Counted from the first letter of the stretch, positions 27,338 through 36,577 are shown. The stretch is 58,092 nt of DNA from Hoylesella loescheii DSM 19665 = JCM 12249 = ATCC 15930 (GCF_000378085.1 NZ_KB899223.1:1-58092); one strand, 5' to 3'. Notes: a model not told the origin generated them from the sequence alone. Numbers and translations are program-made.

Positions 27338-27887
27338 GTTCTTGATTTTAGCTTGTTAATGTTTAATTTAAACCTTATATTCCATATCCGATTGGGACAT
27401 ACCTTGCCCTTCTCTCAATATAATGCACAACAATGGGTATGCCACAAGCCCACAAAGTATACCCAAAAGAAAAGAAAACCCACATTAGGTAACATTTGTT
27501 GCTTTTGTGCAATGCGCATTGGGTAACAAATGTAACCGACAAGTGTGACGCGTGAGTTATGCCACGCCACACATCTTTTCAAGAAATCCCATCTTCATAA
27601 ATGAACAACACCATCCAACAAAAACAAATATGCAACAAGTGTGCCATGAAAAGACGATGGAAATCTCTACAAATAAAACACAACAACCGATTGGGATTAA
27701 GGGCGTGTACCAATTTTAATACAACAAACCTCATACCTAAATGAACAGCCAGTTGGACACAACAAAAACTTCAAAAAGATGCCAATTGGTTCCTAAGTTT
27801 TACTTTTTCACCCGTCAAGAAGATCTAAAATAACATCTTCTTCATTCTAATTCAGCTCCTTTACTTATTTATTTGTGTTGTATGTTT
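27338..27887. other. Regulatory gap upstream of norB
   Basis: This AT-rich stretch has no coding sequence I can support. Its most structured part is at 27488-27537, described separately. Confidence 0.6.
27488..27537. promoter_or_regulatory. Candidate Crp/Fnr-type operators upstream of norB
   Basis: Two related near-palindromes, GGTAACATTTGTTGC (27488-27502) and GGTAACAAATGTAACC (27522-27537), flank a perfect palindrome AATGCGCATT (27511-27520). A GTAAC/GTTAC arm layout is what Crp/Fnr-family NO-responsive regulators bind, so HcpR-like control is a reasonable guess. The distance to the norB start is about 150-200 bp. Confidence 0.45.
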
Positions 27888-28379
27888 TCAGTTTGTCGTA
27901 AACCTTACAGGGAAATGAGCCAGTATGGGAGCATCTCCTTCAAGGCCAGTGATGTCGCTTTCCACTTCACGAACGGCCTTCAACAGCATCGTTTTATATT
28001 TCGCTGGCAATACGTCCGTCAGCCTTAACTCCGCTATATTCAATTCGGGAACAGCCAATAAAAGGACTATTCCCCGTACATTTGTGCAGTTAGCATAGTC
28101 AAAACGTATTTTATCCAAGACCTTATCTGCCAAAGTTGATACCCAATGCACATCCATACTCCACGTGGCGTTCTCAATTTCCTGTCCACTTCGGGTAAGA
28201 TAACAACACCTAACAACCTTTCCATCTTTCCTCCAAACTTGCTTATAAGCAATGCCTTCTACATCATACAACACCTCTGTTTCTAACTTACTCGGTTGCA
28301 GCCCCGTCTTACTCTGTCCCCATAAATCAATAGGAATAAGGCTTAGAAAGATGCAAATACACAAGATTAACCTTTTCAT
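27888..28379 (-). CDS. Small exported protein, paralogue of the next gene upstream
   Basis: The 163-residue protein has a signal peptide (MKRLILCICIFLSLIPIDLWG, then QSK). The mature part shows no named family; its end, ELRLTDVLPAKYKTMLLKAV and HFPVRF, vaguely recalls a TonB C-terminal-like strand-helix-strand fold. Its leader is nearly the same as that of the protein at 28461-29321 (MKRLFLCICVYLSFVPLVLWG), indicating gene duplication with divergence of the mature region. Function unknown. Confidence 0.65.
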   Translation of the reverse strand: MKRLILCICIFLSLIPIDLWGQSKTGLQPSKLETEVLYDVEGIAYKQVWRKDGKVVRCCYLTRSGQEIENATWSMDVHWVSTLADKVLDKIRFDYANCTNVRGIVLLLAVPELNIAELRLTDVLPAKYKTMLLKAVREVESDITGLEGDAPILAHFPVRFTTN

Positions 28380-28460
28380 ACCATCACCTCACTTTCTATA
28401 TATAAACATACTCATTATGCACATTTTATCTGTATTGAACAATGTTACAGTTCATTTCCC

Positions 28461-29321
28461 CTACTTTGCCGTTGATTTCTCCTTACTTATCGTTTGTCGT
28501 TTCTGTCGCAATTCGCGGCGAAGCCTTACGCCCCACCTTTCTAGTGTTAAGAACATGCAAGGAAAAGAAAGGCTCATATCGAACGTTTCCTTTGTCACAA
28601 TGTCCACTGAGGGTTTATAAGGGATGCTCTTAACAAACGCCAAGAAAGCGGCATAAAAGCCAGCATAGGTGGCAGAATCAGGCGGCAAACGACTATACTT
28701 GGCCATAACCACTTTGCCTTCCTTACTCACTGTTATACTGATTTCTGCGTTCATTGTGTCAGGACACGCATTCATGGCATGGTAAACTCCACATATCGAG
28801 TCTATCTTTCTATACAGAGTGTCGGTCTGCATCCCTATTTCTGCCGTCCTCATGTTAAATGGATTCAATGCAGGCTTTAATGGAAAAGACTGGTCTTTGC
28901 TTTTTATGTATATGGTACGTCCACGTACACCTTTCCTCTTTACAATCAACGTGTCCTCCGTCAGTTTCAAAATCTTCCCTTTCCAATCAAGCTCCGCCGG
29001 GTAACGGCTGCTATAACGAAACACTTTTAATGTTCTTCGCTGGTCAACAGAAAAGAAGGTAGACAACCACATACACGCTCGGGTTACATACTTTCGATGC
29101 CTCCCCTCGTCGTATTCCATGTATTCACAGCTCTGTTTCTGTAAAGCCACGCCTCCCCTACCACCAACGCAATCCCAATACTTAATGCTGTCGGCCGTTA
29201 GGAGTGAGATATAGCCAGCCACTTTCTGTCCACGGCTTTGTTTATTAACCTTACTCTGTCCCCATAAGACAAGGGGGACAAAGCTTAGATATACACAAAT
29301 ACACAAGAATAACCTTTTCAT
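28461..29321 (-). CDS. Exported protein with possible TonB C-terminal-like domain
   Basis: The 286-residue protein has a signal peptide almost identical to that of its downstream neighbour. The region of about residues 180-260 (NAEISITVSKEGKVVMAKYS, then a helix and IPYKPSVDIVTKETFDMSL) has the strand-helix-strand pattern of TonB C-terminal or related energy-transducer folds, but without a membrane anchor. The C-terminus is strongly basic (RLRRELRQKRQTISKEK). It may be an envelope protein; no specific role is supported. Confidence 0.65.
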   Translation of the reverse strand: MKRLFLCICVYLSFVPLVLWGQSKVNKQSRGQKVAGYISLLTADSIKYWDCVGGRGGVALQKQSCEYMEYDEGRHRKYVTRACMWLSTFFSVDQRRTLKVFRYSSRYPAELDWKGKILKLTEDTLIVKRKGVRGRTIYIKSKDQSFPLKPALNPFNMRTAEIGMQTDTLYRKIDSICGVYHAMNACPDTMNAEISITVSKEGKVVMAKYSRLPPDSATYAGFYAAFLAFVKSIPYKPSVDIVTKETFDMSLSFPCMFLTLERWGVRLRRELRQKRQTISKEKSTAK

Positions 29322-29738
29322 GCGCGATATTGTAAATTAAATTACGGCTCTTTTATTACACATTCAACATATTGTGCTTTTAACATGGAGCTCTTTATTA
29401 ATACTTGCCATTGACCAAAAGACAAGACGTACATTCTAACAATCTTACTCATATAACAACATTGCCACATTGAAATAAGCAGGCCTGTTATAGGTTTTAT
29501 GATTAATTTCTTTAACTTCATGATATATCAAGTTTGTTAGCCAGTGATTTTTTTAGGCTATGCGTTTCCGACTTCTTACGCTTGCAAGGTTGCAAAGAGA
29601 TGGCAGATTGCCGTACAAGGCGATAACTTGTGGGGCAACTTACCAACTACGCAACAACGGTCCTAAAGTCTACCAACTCAGAAACTTATAAGCTTAAAAA
29701 CCAAGAAACTCACCAACCTAAAGTTCACCAACTTACAC
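29322..29738. other. Gap with an 8-bp-like repeat tract
   Basis: No gene is seen. From about 29641 to 29745 the sequence is made of related octamers (such as ACTCACCA, ACCTAAAG, TTCACCAA), a weaker version of the octamer tracts at 33608 and 36457. Confidence 0.5.
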
Positions 29739-31940
29739 TTACTTCAACTCGAACTTAGCCGTTGCACGCACATCTGTTTCACTAGCGCAGACGTAAGCGG
29801 TGAATGTGCCTGGTTCGGCAACAAAGCCGTGGGTGCGTTCTGACCAATATTCAAGATCGCTAGACGTGATATCGAAGCTTATCGTTTTTGTTTCGCCAGG
29901 CGCAAGAGCCACCTTGGCAAAGTTTTTCAGCTCTTTCTTAGGGCGTTCTTCGCTACATTTATCATCGCCAATAAATAGCTCAACAGTTTCCTTACCAGCC
30001 ATGCGACCCGTATTGGTAACAGCAACAGAGAGCGTTATTTTACCATTCTTATCCATCATTTGGGCCGAAAGTGTGGGCTTGCCATACTTAAATGTGGTGT
30101 AGCTTAGCCCAAACCCAAAGGGAAATTGCGGTGCAATCGCCTTGGTGTTAAACCAGCGATAGCCCACGTAAATAACCTCATCATAATACACCTGCTTATC
30201 TACACCGGGATAACCACGCTTGCCAAACTGGAAACAAGGATAGTCGGCCTGTCGCTTGGCAAAGGTTATGGGCAGCTTGCCACTTGGATTTTGCTTGCCC
30301 GAAACCAGTTCGGCCAGCGTTTCACCCGACATCGAGCCCAGATACCAACAGTGCATCAAGCCCTTAACGCTATTTATCCACGGCGTAGCAAAGGCATTTC
30401 CACCGAAAGTAAGCACAACAATGTTCTTCTCAACCTTTGCTAATGCTGCTATCAACTCATCCTGTCCATACGATAAGTCGTAACTCTCGCGGTCGCCATT
30501 TTCGCAATCTTGCCTGTGGTTTTTATTTAATCCGCCCACAAAGATAATGAGGTCGGCCTTTCTGGCAGCCTGCAAAGCCTCTTCTTTCAAGCGTTTAAGC
30601 GAGTCGGCGGATAAGGGTTCTACCGCATCATAAAGCGGTTTGCCAGCATAATAGCCACGTACAAAGGTGATTTTATCACCGTAAACAGACTTCAATCCAT
30701 CGAGGGGCGATATGTCGAACTTGGTTTTCAACTCCGAACTTCCGCCTCCTTCGCTCATATTTCGCACAGCATTGTCGCCCACCACCAATACTCGCTTATA
30801 ACGATTAGGTGCAATAGGCAATATGTTATCTTGGTTTTTAAGCAACACCGCACCTTCTGCACCAACGCTCTTGCATACGGCATAATGTTCGGGCGAACAT
30901 AGGTTGCCAATGGCTTTATTGTGATTCATCGACGTGCGGAAGATGGTTCGCAACACGCGTTCAACCTTATCGTCAAGCACCGACATGGGTATGCGTCCTT
31001 CCAATACAAGCTTTTCTAACGGGTTAGCCATATAATAGTAATCGTAACCTAGCAAACGGCCATCTGTTTTACTTCTGGGGACAGTGCCCATTTCGATATC
31101 TAGTCCGTTCATGGCAGCCTGCCAGGTGTCGTGAGTTCCCTCCCAGTCGCTCATCACCGCTCCATCAAAACCCCATTCTTTCTTTAATATCTTGTTCAAC
31201 AGCGAATCATTGTGGCATAGGTGCTGACCATTCCACTGCGGATAGGCAGCCATTATGGTCCAAACTCCCGCTTGTTGCACGCATTTTTTAAATGCAGGCA
31301 AGTAGATTTCGCGCAAAGCGCGTTCGCCCACATTAACATTAACGGTGAAACGGTCTATCTCCTGATTGTTCAGTGCAAAGTGTTTAAGGCAGCAAGCCAC
31401 ACCGTTGGCCTGCGCCCGCTTAATGTATGGCACGGCCATTTCGCCTGCCAAGTAGGGATCTTCACCCATATACTCGAAGCTACGACCGTTAAGTGGCACA
31501 CGACAGATGTTTGTTCCTGGTCCCAAGAGGATGTCTTTGCCCCTGAAAGCAAACTCTTCGCTTACGGCGTGGCCGTATTCGCCAGCCAAATCACGATTCC
31601 ATGTGGCGGCCAAACAAGTTAATGAGGGGAAGGCACAGATGGAATCGTTGGTCCATTGGGCTGATCCCCATGTGCTCCAATTCTGTTCGGCGCGCACGCC
31701 GTGTGGTCCATCGCTCATATTTAACTGCCTAATGCCCAGCCTTGGTACTCCTGCCGAGGTGAACATGCTTTGCGCATGTATGAGCTTTACTTTCTCATGA
31801 ACGGTGAGTCGTTTAAGTGCATCCTGCACGCGAGCCTCAACAGGTGCGTCGGGATTAAGGTAAACGGGAAGTGCTGTTTGGGCTGATGCCATAAGCGCAA
31901 AGGCCATCGACAGTGCAGCCAGGGTTAACTTACTTTTCAT
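29739..31940 (-). CDS. Beta-glucosidase-like glycoside hydrolase family 3 protein
   Basis: This is an exported GH3 enzyme of 733 residues with a signal peptide ending near ASA. The TIM-barrel domain carries the substrate-binding KHFALNNQE and the nucleophile in GAVMSDWEGTHDT near residue 270. The second sandwich domain holds GGGSSELKTK and VVGDNAVRN, and a C-terminal fibronectin type III-like domain (about residues 640-733) is present. GH3 enzymes release terminal beta-linked glucose or xylose; the substrate is not predictable. It is not next to SusC/SusD genes. Confidence 0.93.
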   Translation of the reverse strand: MKSKLTLAALSMAFALMASAQTALPVYLNPDAPVEARVQDALKRLTVHEKVKLIHAQSMFTSAGVPRLGIRQLNMSDGPHGVRAEQNWSTWGSAQWTNDSICAFPSLTCLAATWNRDLAGEYGHAVSEEFAFRGKDILLGPGTNICRVPLNGRSFEYMGEDPYLAGEMAVPYIKRAQANGVACCLKHFALNNQEIDRFTVNVNVGERALREIYLPAFKKCVQQAGVWTIMAAYPQWNGQHLCHNDSLLNKILKKEWGFDGAVMSDWEGTHDTWQAAMNGLDIEMGTVPRSKTDGRLLGYDYYYMANPLEKLVLEGRIPMSVLDDKVERVLRTIFRTSMNHNKAIGNLCSPEHYAVCKSVGAEGAVLLKNQDNILPIAPNRYKRVLVVGDNAVRNMSEGGGSSELKTKFDISPLDGLKSVYGDKITFVRGYYAGKPLYDAVEPLSADSLKRLKEEALQAARKADLIIFVGGLNKNHRQDCENGDRESYDLSYGQDELIAALAKVEKNIVVLTFGGNAFATPWINSVKGLMHCWYLGSMSGETLAELVSGKQNPSGKLPITFAKRQADYPCFQFGKRGYPGVDKQVYYDEVIYVGYRWFNTKAIAPQFPFGFGLSYTTFKYGKPTLSAQMMDKNGKITLSVAVTNTGRMAGKETVELFIGDDKCSEERPKKELKNFAKVALAPGETKTISFDITSSDLEYWSERTHGFVAEPGTFTAYVCASETDVRATAKFELK

Positions 31941-32357
31941 ATCATCGGTTATTTATCGTTGTAGAGGTTTTTAACCTGACAACAAAGTTCGCAAATTTAT
32001 TTGAAAACGACAACAAAAGAGAAAAGAAAGTATTAGATATCAAGTACTTTAAAAAAGCAGTGAATCGATGGAAAATATGCTTAGCACGTTCTTTCTCGTG
32101 CAGATTAGGCAATCATAAATTGCACACTTACATTTATTTTGCTATTTTTGCATCAATAATCATTTACTAACAATCTGTTTATAATATGATACCAACGTTT
32201 CAACAAATTCGCATACAAATACTTGGAGAACTAACATGCAGGGTGTGAAAAGGTGAAAAGGTGAAAAAGTGAAAGGGTGAAAAGATAGCCAACCAATATG
32301 CACAGAGAACGTCAGTATCTTTTCACTCTTTCACTTTTTCACCTTTTCACCCTTTCC
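31941..32357. other. Gap between GH3 and the permease, with a long hairpin
   Basis: There is no gene. It contains the octamer-built inverted repeat at 32241-32356. Confidence 0.6.
32252..32351. terminator. 36-bp inverted repeat built of octamers, after the FtsX-like gene
   Basis: The arms 32252-32287 and 32316-32351 match over 36 bp with one mismatch around a 28-nt loop. Each arm is itself a run of 8-bp units of the GTGAAAAG type (or the complement CTTTTCAC). On the minus strand it starts a few bases after the permease stop codon and would make a very stable RNA hairpin, so it may act as a terminator. Confidence 0.6.
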
Positions 32358-33605
32358 TTATTCGTATCTCATCGAGGCGGCAGGGTTTATTTTCGACACC
32401 AAATAGCTGGGTGCGATAAGCACGAACACACTAACGAGCAGTGTGGCCACGTTGAGCAAGAGCCATACAGGCAGGTTAAACTCAACAGGAACAGTGCTTA
32501 CATAATAGGTTGCAGGGTTAAGCTTCACCAATCCCGTATAATGTTGCAGGGCTATAAGTCCTATACCGATGAGGTTTCCGATAAACATTCCCTTGCCAAT
32601 GGTGAACACCGCAAACCAAAGAAAGGTGCGACGGATGGTTACATTGCGTGCACCTACGGCTTTAAGGATGCCTATCATGGCCGTGCGCTCTAAGATAATG
32701 ATGAGCAAACCCGAAATCATGGTGACACCAGCAACCGAAAGCATCAGGCCGAGAATAATCCAAACGTTGAGGTCGAGCAAGTCTAGCCACGAGAAAATCT
32801 GTGGATTCATCTCCTGTATGGTTTGCGACGAATAGGTCTCGCCATATCTATCAATGGTGCGATTTACCTTATTTACCACGCGAGCTGCCGTTTCACTTAA
32901 CCGATCGAAGTCCTTAACGGTAAGCTCGGCACCACTGGCTTGATCCGTTTCCCACGCATTAAGTTTCACTGCCGTATAAAAATCGATGAAGCACGTCACC
33001 TTATCGTATTGTGAAAGGTTGGTTTGGTAGATGGCCGCAACGGTAAAACGCCTGGCCTTTACACCCGTGTTGTCGATGAAATAGGCAAAAACCTTGTCGC
33101 CTAATTTAAGGTTCAGCTGGTCGGCAATGGCCTGCGAAATCACCACTTGCTGTTTTCCTGCACTATCTGAGAAATGCGGAATGGCACCCGCAACAAGGTT
33201 TTGGTGAATAAAAGTGGTGTCGTAGTCGGCCGCTATGCCCTTGAACGCCACACCCAGAAAGTCGTTATTGGTTTTAAGTATGCCTTGCTTCATGGCAAAA
33301 CGCTGAACATTCCGTACGCCAGGAATGGCTCGAAGCACCCGTAACATCGAGTCGCCCATCTGTATGGGATATTGTTCGGATGCTTGAAGGGTCATAAAAT
33401 TGGCCACTTGTATGTGGCTGCCAAAGCCCACCACCTTGTTACGAATGGTGTGTTTGAAGCCGAAAACAACGCTCACAGATACCAACATCACTGCCAAACC
33501 CACAGCTACGCCAGCTATGGCAATGCGTATGGCAGGGCGGTCAACCCGCGTTTTGTCGGTGTTATTGGTGTAAATGCGCTTAGCAAGGAAAAAGGGTAAG
33601 TTCAC
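32358..33605 (-). CDS. FtsX/LolE-like ABC transporter permease
   Basis: The 415-residue protein has an N-terminal helix (about residues 30-50), a large extracytoplasmic domain (MacB periplasmic core type, about 55-265), and three C-terminal helices with the FtsX signature (LDVWIILGLMLSV-like, IGILKAVGARNVTIR). This is the layout of LolC/LolE lipoprotein-releasing permeases. The ATPase partner is not in the window. The start is GTG at 33605, which lies inside the edge of the octamer tract upstream. Confidence 0.87.
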   Translation of the reverse strand: MNLPFFLAKRIYTNNTDKTRVDRPAIRIAIAGVAVGLAVMLVSVSVVFGFKHTIRNKVVGFGSHIQVANFMTLQASEQYPIQMGDSMLRVLRAIPGVRNVQRFAMKQGILKTNNDFLGVAFKGIAADYDTTFIHQNLVAGAIPHFSDSAGKQQVVISQAIADQLNLKLGDKVFAYFIDNTGVKARRFTVAAIYQTNLSQYDKVTCFIDFYTAVKLNAWETDQASGAELTVKDFDRLSETAARVVNKVNRTIDRYGETYSSQTIQEMNPQIFSWLDLLDLNVWIILGLMLSVAGVTMISGLLIIILERTAMIGILKAVGARNVTIRRTFLWFAVFTIGKGMFIGNLIGIGLIALQHYTGLVKLNPATYYVSTVPVEFNLPVWLLLNVATLLVSVFVLIAPSYLVSKINPAASMRYE

Positions 33606-33607
33606 GT

Positions 33608-33775
33608 GTTGATATGTTTACAAATTGACAAGATAACTAGCGAACGAGTTAATGAGTTAACAAGCTGACCAGTTTACGAGTTGACAGGTTGACCTGCTTA
33701 CGAGTTGACAAGCTTACAAGGTAACGAATAGACAAGTTGACCAGTTTACGAATTGGCAAGCTAGCGGGTTTACAG
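33608..33775. repeat. 8-bp periodic repeat tract upstream of the FtsX-like gene
   Basis: At least 20 consecutive octamers stay exactly in phase from 33616 to 33775, with one more at 33608. The consensus is GTTnACnA (examples GTTTACGA, GTTGACAA, GCTTACAA, GTTGACCA). On the gene's own strand the unit reads like TTGTCAAC. The units are diverged, so they are unlikely to slip now. Confidence 0.85.
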
Positions 33776-33843
33776 ACCGCGAAATGCGGTTCGTTTTAAT
33801 GCGCTACGTCATGCCAACGCCTTTCTGGGCATGCCTTTTCATC

Positions 33844-35064
33844 CTATTGTCGAGCCGTTTCTTCTTCGTCAATACGGCCTGGATAGGCTTCAAGAGCCTT
33901 ACGCAATATCGTCAACGAACGTTTCAAGTCTTCTTTTTTCAGAACGTAGGCAATACGCACTTGGTTATATCCTGCGCCCGGCGTTGTGTAAAAGCCTGCC
34001 GCTGGAGCCATCATTACCGTTTCGCCTTCGTAACTAAACTCTTCCAAACACCATCGGCAGAACTTCTCGCAGTTGTCTACGGGCAGCTTGGCCACGGTGT
34101 AAAAGGCGCCCATGGGTATGGGCGAATATACGCCTGGTATGCGATTGAGCCCGTCGATAAGGCATTTACGACGCTCTACATACTCTTCGTACACACTACG
34201 ATAATAGTCGTCGGGCGCATCGAGCGATGCCTCGGCCACGATTTGTCCCAACAATGGCGGCGACAAACGTGCTTGACAGAACTTCATCACAGCAGCCTTC
34301 ACCTCGGCATTCTTCGTGATAAGCGCGCCCACACGCACCCCACATTCGGAATAACGTTTAGAAACTGAGTCGATAAGCACCACGTTTTCCTCTACGCCTT
34401 CTAGATGGCAGGCGCTGATATAAGGCGAGCCTGTGTAGATATACTCGCGATACACCTCGTCGGAAAACAGGTACAGGTCGTATTTTTTCACCAAATCGCG
34501 TATCTGATTCATCTCGCTACGCGTGTAAAGATAGCCCGTTGGGTTATTGGGATTGCAGATAAGAATGCCTTTTGTACGCTCGTTTATCAGTTCTTCGAAC
34601 TTCTCTACCTTGGGCAATGCAAAGCCTTCTTCTATCGTTGTGGTGATGGTTCGGATGGTTGCACCCGCCGAAATGGCGAAAGCCATATAGTTGGCGTAAG
34701 CAGGTTCGGGGATGATAATCTCGTCGCCGGGATTCAAACAGGCCATAAAAGCAAAGAGCACAGCCTCCGAACCGCCTGTGGTGACGATGATATCGTCGGC
34801 CGTTATGTCTATGCCGAACCTCTTATAATAAGTGGTGAGCTTCTCTCGGTACGACTGATAGCCTTGCGAGGGCGAATATTCAAGTACCGATCGGTCGATG
34901 TTTTTCAAGGCATCAAGTCCCACTTGCGGTGTAGGCAAGTCGGGTTGGCCTATGTTCAGGTGATAAACTTTCGTTCCTCTGGCTTTTGCCGCTACGGCTA
35001 ACGGAGCGAGTTTTCTAATTGGCGACTCTGGCATTTCCAGTCCACGAACAGATATTTCAGGCAT
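33844..35064 (-). CDS. Class I/II pyridoxal-phosphate aminotransferase
   Basis: This fold-type I aminotransferase has about 406 residues. The substrate- and cofactor-binding elements are HLNIGQPDLPTP near residue 35, TTGGSEAVLFAF near residue 96, ICNPNNPTGYLY near residue 175, and SDEVYREY. The Schiff-base lysine is in SVSKRYSECGVRVGAL near residue 240. The start at 35064 (MPEISVRG) is preferred over a GTG-like upstream extension. It may be an aspartate or aromatic aminotransferase; the exact substrate is not resolvable. Confidence 0.9.
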   Translation of the reverse strand: MPEISVRGLEMPESPIRKLAPLAVAAKARGTKVYHLNIGQPDLPTPQVGLDALKNIDRSVLEYSPSQGYQSYREKLTTYYKRFGIDITADDIIVTTGGSEAVLFAFMACLNPGDEIIIPEPAYANYMAFAISAGATIRTITTTIEEGFALPKVEKFEELINERTKGILICNPNNPTGYLYTRSEMNQIRDLVKKYDLYLFSDEVYREYIYTGSPYISACHLEGVEENVVLIDSVSKRYSECGVRVGALITKNAEVKAAVMKFCQARLSPPLLGQIVAEASLDAPDDYYRSVYEEYVERRKCLIDGLNRIPGVYSPIPMGAFYTVAKLPVDNCEKFCRWCLEEFSYEGETVMMAPAAGFYTTPGAGYNQVRIAYVLKKEDLKRSLTILRKALEAYPGRIDEEETARQ

Positions 35065-35156
35065 AATAATATTGTTAATGGTGATATGCAAAGTTATCGA
35101 AATTAATCGAAAAGTAATACCGACATCGTAAGTTTATTTGAATAAGATATGATTTT

Positions 35157-35188
35157 TTTGTGCCTTACGGATTATTTTGTTACTTTTG
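35157..35188 (+). promoter_or_regulatory. Bacteroidetes-type promoter for DUF4494-yggS
   Basis: TTTG at 35157-35160, a 20-bp spacer and TACTTTTG at 35181-35188 match both boxes. The start codon at 35218 lies 30 bp downstream. Confidence 0.82.
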
Positions 35189-35217
35189 CCAATAAAATCA
35201 ATAAGCAAAACAATAGC

Positions 35218-35736
35218 ATGAGACAAAGAACGGCAGACTGGTTTGAAACCAAAATCAGGTATGACAAGACCATGGACGATGGCATGTTGAAACCCATTAC
35301 CGAACAATACGTGGTAGACGCACTGAGCTTTACCGAGGCCGAAAATGCCATTATCGAAGAGATGTCGGCATTTATCGCAGGCGACTTCAAGATTACAGGC
35401 ATCAAGCCCGCTCCCTACCACGAGGTTTTTTTCAGCGAAAACGACAACGACGACAAATGGTATAAGGCCAAGCTGCAATTTATTACACTAGACGAAAAGA
35501 CCGAAAAGGAGAAGCGTTCGAACGTTAACTACTTGGTGCAAGCTTCTAGTTTGCAAGGCGCAGTGAAGCATATCGACAGCGTTATGGGCAATACCATGAT
35601 CACTTACGATATTGCCAGCGTTACCGAAACGCTCATTATGGACGTGTACGAGCATGTGGCTACCACAGCAAAAGCCGCTACCAACGATAAACCCGAGTAC
35701 GAAGAAGACCCCAAAAGCACCGAGGAGGCTGAATAA
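35218..35736 (+). CDS. DUF4494 domain protein
   Basis: The 172-residue protein begins MRQRTADWFETKIRYDKTM, the hallmark start of DUF4494, and continues with EQYVVDALSFTEAENAIIEEM and an acidic C-terminus. The family is Bacteroidetes-specific and cytoplasmic, with no known function. The frame is open for 23 codons further upstream, but that would place the promoter inside the gene. Its stop overlaps the next start as TAATG, coupling it to the YggS-type gene, a common arrangement in Bacteroidales. Confidence 0.88.
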   Translation: MRQRTADWFETKIRYDKTMDDGMLKPITEQYVVDALSFTEAENAIIEEMSAFIAGDFKITGIKPAPYHEVFFSENDNDDKWYKAKLQFITLDEKTEKEKRSNVNYLVQASSLQGAVKHIDSVMGNTMITYDIASVTETLIMDVYEHVATTAKAATNDKPEYEEDPKSTEEAE

Positions 35737-36410
35737 TGGCTACCGATGTGGCAGGAAACCTGAAGCGCGTGGTGCAGAGTTTACCACCCAACGTGAAGCT
35801 CGTGGCGGTGAGCAAGTTCCACCCCAACGAAGAACTGATGGCCGCTTACGAGCAGGGTCAACGCATCTTCGGTGAAAGTCACGAACAGGAGCTAAGCCGA
35901 AAGGCGGCAGAACTGCCCAAAGACATTGCTTGGCACTTCATCGGGCACTTGCAAAGCAATAAGGTGAAGTACATCGCACCCTACATCAACATGATTGAAG
36001 CGGTGGATAGCCTGAAGCTTTTGCGCGAGATTAACAAGCAGGCAGAGCGCTGCGGTCGCGTCATCGACGTGCTACTCGAACTGCATGTGGCACAAGAGGC
36101 CAGCAAATTTGGCTTCACCCTCGACGCATGTCGCGAATTGTTGGCTGGTGGCGAATGGCGTGAGCTAACTCATGTGCGCATCTGCGGACTGATGACTATG
36201 GCCTCGAATGTTGACGACGAACAACAAATTCGCACCGAAATGACCACCGCATGGCGCTTCTTCGACGAGATGAAAAGTCTGCACTTCGCACACGACGACG
36301 CCTTTAAGGAACGTAGTTGGGGTATGAGCCACGACTATCCCATCGCCCTGCAATGTGGAAGCACAATGGTGCGCGTGGGTACAAACATCTTCGGCGAACG
36401 CCAATACTAA
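35736..36410 (+). CDS. YggS/PROSC-family pyridoxal-phosphate homeostasis protein
   Basis: This single-domain PLP protein of 224 residues has the alanine racemase-like barrel. The PLP lysine is in VKLVAVSKFHP near residue 28; other landmarks are IFGESHEQEL, WHFIGHLQSNK near residue 68, GFTLDA and GLMTM. The family buffers free PLP and carries no known catalytic activity. It is translated from an ATG overlapping the DUF4494 stop. Confidence 0.93.
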   Translation: MATDVAGNLKRVVQSLPPNVKLVAVSKFHPNEELMAAYEQGQRIFGESHEQELSRKAAELPKDIAWHFIGHLQSNKVKYIAPYINMIEAVDSLKLLREINKQAERCGRVIDVLLELHVAQEASKFGFTLDACRELLAGGEWRELTHVRICGLMTMASNVDDEQQIRTEMTTAWRFFDEMKSLHFAHDDAFKERSWGMSHDYPIALQCGSTMVRVGTNIFGERQY

Positions 36411-36456
36411 CACCAACGCGCGACTTATACCCATCAACTGGCTAACTTAACAACCC

Positions 36457-36544
36457 GTTAACTTGTTGGTTGGTTATCTTGTCAACTCGTCAATCGGTCA
36501 ACTTGTTAACTCATTAACAGGTCAACTCGCAAACTCGTCAACTT
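36457..36544. repeat. 8-bp periodic repeat tract upstream of galE
   Basis: Eleven octamers are in phase from 36457 to 36544; eight consecutive ones from 36481 are GTCAACTC, GTCAATCG, GTCAACTT, GTTAACTC, ATTAACAG, GTCAACTC, GCAAACTC and GTCAACTT. This is the same unit as in the tract before the FtsX-like gene, in the same orientation relative to the downstream gene. Confidence 0.85.
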
Positions 36545-36577
36545 GAAACGTTAAACAACAAATATAGCTTAAACACA

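Noticed and set aside
28461..29321. Assignment as a TonB energy transducer
   Set aside because: The C-terminal strand pattern is only suggestive and the protein has no inner-membrane anchor or proline-rich linker.
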